Shown here in pieces: positions 58,693 to 64,000 of a stretch of DNA of 64,000 nt. The stretch is from NCBI RefSeq assembly GCF_045062745.1, contig NZ_JBJGED010000010.1:1-64000 (forward strand), read 5' to 3'. The notes beneath the pieces were generated by a model that was given only the letters and a program-made list of their open reading frames with translations, was not told the DNA's origin and ran no database searches. Each line of letters opens with the position of its first letter. Position 1 is the stretch's first letter. Both the position numbers and the translations under genes were made by a program. The stretch is from Paenibacillus_AA sp045062745. GTDB taxonomy: Bacteria > Bacillota > Bacilli > Paenibacillales > NBRC-103111.

Positions 58693-60707
58693 TCAATGCC
58701 AAGCTGCCGACGATCTGGTACGGGGGCGACTACAACCCGGACCAGTGGCCGGAGGAGATCTGGCACGAGGACATGCGGCTGTTCCGGCAGGCGGGCATCA
58801 ATGTCGTGACGCTGCCGGTGTTCAGCTGGGCCAAGCTGCAGCCTTCCGAAGACGTGTACACGATGGAGTGGCTCGATCGGCTGCTTGATCTCGTTCACGC
58901 TAACGGGATCTACGTCTGCCTCGCCACGTCCACCGCGGCTCAGCCGGCGTGGCTCTCGCGGAAGTATCCGGGCGTGCTGCCCGTAGACGAGGACGGACGG
59001 AAGCGGACGCACGGCTCGCGGGTGAACTTCTGCCCCAACAGCCCCGACTACCGCAGGCTCTCGCGCGGGCTGGCACGGCGGCTGGCGGAGCGGTACAAGG
59101 ACCATCCTGCGCTGCTCATCTGGCATGTGGGCAACGAGTACGGTCCGCACTGCTATTGCGACACGTGCGCGGCGTCATTCCGCGTCTGGCTGCGGGAGCG
59201 TTACGGGATGATCGAGACGCTGAACGCGCGCTGGAACATGAGCTTCTGGGGCCACACGGTGTACGACTGGGAGGAGATCGTGCCTCCGACCAATCTGAAT
59301 GGGGACAACCGCTGCTTCCAAAGCATGGCGCTCGACTACAAGCGGTTTATGTCCGACTCGATCCTTGCTTGCTACCAGGGCGAGTACGACGAGATTAAGG
59401 CCGTTACGCCGGATGTGCCGATCACGACGAATTTCTGGGGGTTGTTTAACGGACTTGATCTGGCCAAGTGGGCGGAGCGGATGGACGTTATCTCCTGGGA
59501 CAGCTACCCGCATATGAACGAGCCGATGGGCCATGTGGCGATGCGGCACGACTACATGCGCGGACTGGCCGGCGGCCGGCCGTTCATGCTCATGGAGCAG
59601 ACGCCGAGCCAGCAAAACTGGCAGCCGTACAACAGCCTAAAGCGTCCGGGCGTCATGCGGCTGTGGAGCTACCAGGCGGTGGCGCGGGGCGCCGACACAG
59701 TCCTGTTCTTCCAGCTGCGCCGGTCGTTCGGCGCCTGCGAGAAGTATCACGGCGCGGTGATCGAGCACGCGGGCCACGGGGAGACGCGCGTGTTCCGCGA
59801 ATGCGCCGCGCTTGGGCAGGAGCTGCAGGCGCTAGGCGACACGCTGCTGGACAGCGAGACGCACGCCGAAGCGGCGCTTTTGTTCGACATCGACACGTGG
59901 ATCGTCGTGAACATGTCGAGTGGGCCGAGTGTCGACTTGGACTACCTGAAGCAGGCGCAGTCGTATTACCGGGCGTTCTATGACCGGAATATCGCCATGG
60001 ATGTGATCAGTCCGCTGAGTGATTTTTCCGGCTATCGGCTGGTCGTCGCTCCTGTTTTCTACATGCTGAAGCCTGGCGTAGCGGAGCGGGTCGAGGCATT
60101 CGTCGCCGCGGGTGGCACGTTCGTAACGACTTTCTTCAGCGGGCTCGTGGACGAAAATGACCTCGTTACGCTGGGCGGCTATCCGGGCCTGTTGCGCCGG
60201 CTGCTCGGTATCTGGGTCGAGGAGATCGACGCCCTGACGCCGGAGATGAAAAATCGGATCGTCATGCGCGAGTCGGGGCATGGCGCGCTTCAGGGAGAAT
60301 ATGAATGCAGCCTGCTGTGCGACCTGCTGCATCTGGAAGGGGCGGAAGCGCTGGCCGTCTACGGCGACGATTTCTATGCCGGCATGCCTGCGCTGATCGT
60401 GAACCGCTTCGGCCAGGGCCGGGCGTATTATGTGGCGACCGCCCCGGACGAAGCGTTCTTGGATGCGCTGTGCGAGAGTTTGTGCGCCGAGGTGGGCTTG
60501 CGCGCTCCGCTCGACGCCGATCGGGGCATCGAGCTGGCCGAGCGGCACAAGGCAGGGCGGACGTTCACGTTTGTTTTGAACCATAATGCAGGGCGAGCGT
60601 CGGTCCGATTGCCTTCCGGGGAGACGCGTACCGATTTGCTGAGCGGCAGGGTTTTGAAAGGTTCTGTTGAAGTAGAAGGGCATGGAGTCTTAATTCTAGC
60701 TACATGA
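58689..60707 (+). CDS. GH42 beta-galactosidase
   Basis: A 672-residue enzyme that removes beta-galactosides. It begins WYGGDYNPDQWPEEIWHEDMRLFRQAGINVVTLPVFSWAKLQP, a GH42 signature. The acid/base is Glu150 in WHVGNEYG and the nucleophile Glu303 in FMLMEQTPSQQNW. Cys residues CYCDTC form the zinc site. A trimerisation domain (about 385-600) and C-terminal beta domain follow. No signal peptide, so it is intracellular and likely acts on imported oligosaccharides such as type I galactan or rhamnogalacturonan side chains. It starts inside the GH2 stop and is 6-12 bp before the heparinase-like gene. Confidence 0.95.
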   Translation: MINAKLPTIWYGGDYNPDQWPEEIWHEDMRLFRQAGINVVTLPVFSWAKLQPSEDVYTMEWLDRLLDLVHANGIYVCLATSTAAQPAWLSRKYPGVLPVDEDGRKRTHGSRVNFCPNSPDYRRLSRGLARRLAERYKDHPALLIWHVGNEYGPHCYCDTCAASFRVWLRERYGMIETLNARWNMSFWGHTVYDWEEIVPPTNLNGDNRCFQSMALDYKRFMSDSILACYQGEYDEIKAVTPDVPITTNFWGLFNGLDLAKWAERMDVISWDSYPHMNEPMGHVAMRHDYMRGLAGGRPFMLMEQTPSQQNWQPYNSLKRPGVMRLWSYQAVARGADTVLFFQLRRSFGACEKYHGAVIEHAGHGETRVFRECAALGQELQALGDTLLDSETHAEAALLFDIDTWIVVNMSSGPSVDLDYLKQAQSYYRAFYDRNIAMDVISPLSDFSGYRLVVAPVFYMLKPGVAERVEAFVAAGGTFVTTFFSGLVDENDLVTLGGYPGLLRRLLGIWVEEIDALTPEMKNRIVMRESGHGALQGEYECSLLCDLLHLEGAEALAVYGDDFYAGMPALIVNRFGQGRAYYVATAPDEAFLDALCESLCAEVGLRAPLDADRGIELAERHKAGRTFTFVLNHNAGRASVRLPSGETRTDLLSGRVLKGSVEVEGHGVLILAT

Positions 60708-60719
60708 AGGGGAATGACG

Positions 60720-62693
60720 ATGAATATGCCATGGGAGATCGGAAGGGACGAGCTGGCGGCGCTGCTGCGCCGGGCGGCACTAGAAGCTGGGGAGCGCACC
60801 CCTGGAACGTACTTGTTCCAGGGGCGTTCTGGTGTGGACGTACGTCAGGCGATTAACGGCGATCCGGCTTATGTGGATTTGTTGGGGGAGATTCAGGCAG
60901 AGGGTGACCGGCTGCTCCGGGAGCCGATCAGCGAGCTGAGCTACGGACTGTTTCGTATTTATGAGACGGTTGGGACGCGGGTGGAATACGAGCGGCCGTA
61001 TTTCGAGCGCCGAAAGCGGCTGACCGCGACCGTACTGCTCAGCTGGCTGGAGCCGGACAACCGCGTCTTACGCGAGGCGGCGGCCGAGATCATCTGGGCG
61101 ATCTGCGACGAGTACACGTGGTGCCTGCCGGCGCACCTGACCGGCTCGGAGGAGACGAACGCCGACGATCGCCGGGTACGCTCGCTTTACGCGGAGGATC
61201 CGCGTGTGCAAGTGGACCTGTTCGCCGCGGAGACGGCGTTCGCGCTGAGCGAGGCGGCCGCGCTTCTCGGGCCGCTCTTGCCCCCGCTCCTGCACAAGCG
61301 GATCGTGCAGGAAGTGTTCGGGCGTGCGCTGCGCCCGTTCGTGAGCCAGCGGGCTCAGCCGTTCCACTGGGAGAGGTCGCGGATGAATTGGGCGTCGGTC
61401 TGCGCCGGCTCACTCGGAGCGGCGGCGATCTATATGCTGGATCGCGCCGAGCAGTCGGACGAGCTCGCCGACGTGCTCGTCCATGTCCTGCCGGTGCTGC
61501 GGTCGTTCCTGCTCGGCTACGAACCTGACGGGGCGTGCAAGGAAGGCTACGGCTATTGGCAGTACGGCTTCGGCTACTACGTCTACTTCGCCGATATGCT
61601 GCGCCAGCGCACGGGTGGAGCGCTGGATCTGTTCGCGCTCGACGGGATCGAGGCGATCGCCCGGTTCTCGCAGGCGTCCTTCCTGGACGGCCGGCTCGTG
61701 GCGAACTTCTCGGACGCCCATCCGGAGTATGGCGTCTATATGGGCCTCGCCCACTGTCTGCTGGGCGAGTATCCGGGCCGGTTCGCGGCGCCGGCCGCCG
61801 AACTGCGTGCTGCTCATGCGGCCGATCATTGCGGCCGCTGGGCGCCCGCGGCGCGGAACCTGATCTGGTTCCGGCCGGAGCGGGCGGTGGGCGAGCCGTG
61901 GCCGGCCGGCTCGACATATTTGCCCGACGCCCAGTGGCTCGTTTCGCGAGTCGAGGCGTCGGCAGTGGAGCGGCGGCGGCCGCAGCCGCAGCGCTTCGCG
62001 TTCGCCGCGAAGGGCGGCCACAACGATGAGCCGCACAACCAGAACGACCTCGGCCAATTCATCCTGTACGGGGCCGGGCATACGTTCCTGGCCGACCTCG
62101 GCAGCGGCCGCTACACGCGGGAGTACTTCCGCCCCGAGACGCGCTACGGTATCCTATGCAACGGCTCGCAAGGCCACTCCGTGCCGATCGTGAACGGCTG
62201 CTTCCAAGAGCCCGGTGCCGACTATCGCGCTGTGGTGCTGGAGGCGTCGCTGACGGACGAAGCCGACCGCTTCACCCTGGACTTGGCCGGCGCGTACGCT
62301 TGCCCATCCTTGCAGCGGCTCGAGCGGACGTTCACCTGGCGCAAGTCCGAAAGGCCGGAGCTGGTGCTCGAGGACGCGTACCGCTTCTCGGTGCCGCCTG
62401 AGTCGATCGTCGAGCGGTTCATCACTTACGACGCGCCGCTAGTGGATGAAGTGGGGCAGGGAGTTGTGACGTTGCAGGGGGCTGGCGGTCAGGAAGACGT
62501 CAACTTGCACAGTTCCGACCACCCGCAGTTGCGCATTCACTTCGACCCTGCTGCCGTTCGGCCGGTGGTGACGGAGCTTGTCCATGTAGACCATCACGGC
62601 GCCGAGGTGCCGGTGTATGCGCTGGACTTCTCCGCATTAGCCCTAGGGTCGGAGTGGAGTGTGAGGTTTGCGTTCCGTTTTGCGGATTCTTGA
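60720..62693 (+). CDS. Heparinase II/III-like protein (putative polysaccharide lyase/hydrolase)
   Basis: A 657-residue cytoplasmic protein. The N-terminal half is an alpha/alpha toroid (about 40-370; FQGRSGVDVRQAINGDPAYVDLL, KEGYGYWQYGFGYYVYFADML), followed by a beta-sandwich with the heparinase II/III motif GGHNDEPHNQNDLGQFILYG and LGSGRYTREYF. It would cleave uronic-acid-containing oligosaccharides by elimination, with His and Tyr as catalytic residues. The ATG at 60720 is chosen since GAAGGGG lies 7 bases before it; the ATG at 60714 is too close. Being intracellular, it likely processes imported unsaturated or acidic oligomers with the GH2 and GH42 enzymes. Substrate unproved. Confidence 0.85.
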   Translation: MNMPWEIGRDELAALLRRAALEAGERTPGTYLFQGRSGVDVRQAINGDPAYVDLLGEIQAEGDRLLREPISELSYGLFRIYETVGTRVEYERPYFERRKRLTATVLLSWLEPDNRVLREAAAEIIWAICDEYTWCLPAHLTGSEETNADDRRVRSLYAEDPRVQVDLFAAETAFALSEAAALLGPLLPPLLHKRIVQEVFGRALRPFVSQRAQPFHWERSRMNWASVCAGSLGAAAIYMLDRAEQSDELADVLVHVLPVLRSFLLGYEPDGACKEGYGYWQYGFGYYVYFADMLRQRTGGALDLFALDGIEAIARFSQASFLDGRLVANFSDAHPEYGVYMGLAHCLLGEYPGRFAAPAAELRAAHAADHCGRWAPAARNLIWFRPERAVGEPWPAGSTYLPDAQWLVSRVEASAVERRRPQPQRFAFAAKGGHNDEPHNQNDLGQFILYGAGHTFLADLGSGRYTREYFRPETRYGILCNGSQGHSVPIVNGCFQEPGADYRAVVLEASLTDEADRFTLDLAGAYACPSLQRLERTFTWRKSERPELVLEDAYRFSVPPESIVERFITYDAPLVDEVGQGVVTLQGAGGQEDVNLHSSDHPQLRIHFDPAAVRPVVTELVHVDHHGAEVPVYALDFSALALGSEWSVRFAFRFADS

Positions 62694-62903
62694 TGGGTGT
62701 CTGAGGATGCTTGCTGGGTGCGTAACGATACGGGAAGCTGAGGATTGTGCCATTTAGGCGCCTAGTAACTGTGGAAAGATGCATGGAGAATGCATCGAGG
62801 CTGCAAGTTTGATTAAGGTGCGCATAGGTAGATCACCCCGCGAACCTTGGGGCTCCCACGCGACCCTGGGATCCCTGGCCCCCTCACGCGAACCCCGACA
62901 CGA

Positions 62904-63088
62904 AGAGGGAATTTCTCCCTCTCTTATCACACATTGGATCGGTATAGCCTCCATCAGAGGGAAAACCTCCCTCTTTTTCCCCGCATATAGCCCCACTGAG
63001 CCGTTTTTAGACAGAAAGAGAGGGAGGTTTTCCCCTACATAATCGCGTTTTGACGTAAAATGGTGCTAAGAGAGGGAGCTTTTCCCTC
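62904..63088. repeat. Palindromic repeat cluster, copy B
   Basis: Units at 62904-62922 (AGAGGGAATTTCTCCCTCT), 62959-62980 (GGGAAAACCTCCCTCT), 63015-63035 (inverted) and 63071-63088 (GAGGGAGCTTTTCCCTC). Units two and three pair with each other, as in copy A at 15191-15372. It lies in a 500-bp gap with no gene, between the heparinase-like operon and the small genes. Confidence 0.85.
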
Positions 63089-63132
63089 TCCTCTTTCGAG
63101 ACGAGGTAAAACAAGTGGTTCCGCAACAAGTA

Positions 63133-63173
63133 AAAGGACCTCCCTTCCGAGAGCGGAGAGAAGGTCCCTTTGT
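63133..63173 (-). terminator. Terminator of 82-residue gene
   Basis: GGACC/GGTCC-type hairpin (about 63136-63141 with 63162-63167) with flanking AAA/TTT pairs; on the minus strand it is followed by TTTTAC. Moderately strong. Confidence 0.55.
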
Positions 63174-63201
63174 GATCTATTAACGAGAGCAAAATGATCG
63201 T

Positions 63202-63450
63202 TTAAATATAGTGCTGGTGCTGTTCGGCTTCCGATTGCAAAACGAACTCGGTAATTTCCTTGTAGTTCTGCATCCGGCGGGAGATATTGTCGGCGAACTC
63301 CTTAATAAACTCCTGATTGTTGCGGTAATCCATCAGCAGGTGCATGCGATGTTTGTTGAGATGTAGCTCCGTCTTGATGGCAATCGCGAGAAAGTTCTTG
63401 TCCTCCAGCTTCGACAATTCCAGTATCTTGCTGTTCGTTGCAGCCTCCAT
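63202..63450 (-). CDS. Small helical protein of unknown function
   Basis: An 82-residue soluble protein, predicted mostly helical: NSKILELSKLEDKNFLAIAIKTELHLNKHRMHLLMDYRNNQEFIKEFADNISRRMQNYKEITEFVLQSEAEQHQHY. No family recognised. ATG at 63450 follows GCGAGGAAC; an upstream TTG at 63471 has a worse site. A terminator follows the stop. AT-richer than most of the window. Confidence 0.55.
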   Translation of the reverse strand: MEAATNSKILELSKLEDKNFLAIAIKTELHLNKHRMHLLMDYRNNQEFIKEFADNISRRMQNYKEITEFVLQSEAEQHQHYI

Positions 63451-63610
63451 GTCTGTTCCTCGCCTTCTCAAGTAACTTCCCTATCATCATGCGCTACCAG
63501 GTTACTCTTCCATGATAATACGAAAGCGCTCGGGCTACAGCACATTATTGCTTCAACGGGAAGCAAACTTTTTTTGCAACATGATGCAATCGCGAGTAAC
63601 TCTATAGGCA

Positions 63611-63671
63611 CAAAAAAAGAGAGCATATATCAAGTCTCGACCGTCACCTGATATACAATCTCTTTTTTTGT
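63611..63671. terminator. Bidirectional terminator after peptide gene
   Basis: AAAAAAAGAGA (about 63613-63623) pairs with TCTCTTTTTTT (about 63659-63669), with inner ATATATCA/TGATATA. T-runs on both strands make it work in both directions. Confidence 0.85.
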
Positions 63672-63692
63672 TGGTAGAATATTGGTGAGAAA

Positions 63693-63884
63693 TTAGTACC
63701 AGTAGCCCATAACCACTGCTCCTGCTCTGGAAGGCTCGTTGATTCTTTTAATGACTGCCTTTTGCTCAGCATTCGAGAGAGAGAATAGCTTTTCATTGAG
63801 ATCGCTTTCATTTGCATTTTTGGACTTCATCATCTCACGAACGACTGATTGCAAGTTCGTTGACCAACTAACTGTTGCTTGCAT
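63693..63884 (-). CDS. 63-residue peptide with aromatic C-terminus (possible secreted signal or RiPP precursor)
   Basis: A 63-residue peptide. A helical N-terminal part (STNLQSVVREMMKSKNANESDLNEKLFSLSNAEQKAVIKRI) leads to a short tail NEPSRAGAVVMGYWY. The layout of a helical leader plus an aromatic tail recalls ComX pheromone precursors, whose C-terminal Trp is isoprenylated (for example tails ending in DWKY or DWHY, recalled from the literature); a RiPP precursor is an alternative. No modification enzyme gene is in the remaining sequence. AGAGGTGATATAATG gives a strong start at 63884. Transcription ends at the hairpin 63611-63671. AT-rich. Confidence 0.6.
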   Translation of the reverse strand: MQATVSWSTNLQSVVREMMKSKNANESDLNEKLFSLSNAEQKAVIKRINEPSRAGAVVMGYWY

Positions 63885-63960
63885 TATATCACCTCTCTTC
63901 CGCATAAGATAATAATTACATTTTATATCATTAAATAATAGGAGAAAAGAGGGGAAGCTG

Positions 63961-64000
63961 TTGTTTAGAAAAAAAATTATCAGATTAGGCCTAGTAGCCT
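63961..64000 (+). CDS. Start of a gene cut by the window edge
   Basis: A TTG at 63961, 5-6 bases after AGAGGGGA, opens a frame that begins FRKKIIRLGLVA and runs off the window. The basic-plus-hydrophobic start could be a signal peptide. It is divergent from the 63-residue peptide gene. Only 13 codons are visible, so this is tentative. Confidence 0.35.
   Translation, partial: MFRKKIIRLGLVA

Noticed and set aside
1..64000. tRNA or rRNA genes, prophage or insertion-sequence genes
   Set aside because: None was recognised by eye; no transposase, integrase or ribosomal RNA sequence seen. A tRNAscan or IS search would be needed to exclude degenerate remnants.

Overview
The window looks like chromosomal DNA of a Gram-positive, spore-forming, carbohydrate-degrading bacterium of the Paenibacillaceae (Paenibacillus or a close relative). 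The reasons are the three-gene Bacillus-type succinate dehydrogenase operon (sdhCAB) next to a LysR gene, LplB/YtcP-type sugar permeases with family-1 lipoprotein binding proteins, YesM/YesN-type two-component regulators, strong AGGAGG ribosome sites, sigma-A promoters with TTGNNN/TATAAT boxes, and many short intrinsic terminators. No species is claimed. Most genes are GC-rich; about 46.7-49.0 kb and the last 0.8 kb are clearly AT-richer.

Layout. 0-4.3 kb: LysR regulator (cut by the window edge) divergent from sdhCAB. 4.3-10 kb: sugar ABC importer (binding lipoprotein, two permeases) followed by a beta-propeller protein. 10-15.2 kb: GNAT acetyltransferase, DUF4180 protein, then an unusual membrane kinase (HAMP-PAS-HPt-ATPase-CheX-like) with a CheY-STAS-like partner. 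15.2-17.4 kb: palindromic repeat cluster, CDF metal efflux gene with a 27-bp operator-like palindrome, AraC regulator. 17.5-25.3 kb: second carbohydrate locus (FAD oxidoreductase with a C-terminal beta-sandwich, two permeases, binding lipoprotein, secreted DUF4838 protein). 25.3-32 kb: membrane-anchored FAD oxidoreductase, a short ORF ending in its own terminator, a large secreted propeller protein, DUF3024 protein, ATP-dependent DNA ligase. 32-43.5 kb: housekeeping and regulatory genes (Gly-rich coat-like protein, PHP phosphatase, LysR, VOC, Uma2, OmpR-type two-component system, orphan CheX, DUF2269/TetR pair, SDR, ROK fructokinase, DinB, RsgA). 43.6-46.7 kb: M29 aminopeptidase, small YusU-like gene, alpha/beta hydrolase, Rieske protein. 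46.7-49 kb: AT-rich island with a degenerate repeat array, a methyltransferase and a frameshifted histidine phosphatase. 49.9-62.7 kb: a complete glycan-use locus (two permeases, binding lipoprotein, YesM/YesN two-component system, GH2, GH42, heparinase II/III-like). 62.7-64 kb: a second copy of the palindromic repeat cluster, two small genes and the start of another.

The most informative new observation is a shared promoter architecture in the last glycan locus. Three promoters (before the permeases, the binding protein and the GH2 gene) each carry two GTCAA-type half sites exactly 21 bp apart, with the proximal one exactly 37 bp upstream of the -10 box. This fits binding of the AraC-type response regulator encoded between them and defines a small regulon. 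Other notable items are the CheA-like/CheX fusion kinase with its CheY-STAS partner, a dispersed hairpin repeat found at 15.2 and 63.0 kb, and a 63-residue peptide ending in an aromatic tail.
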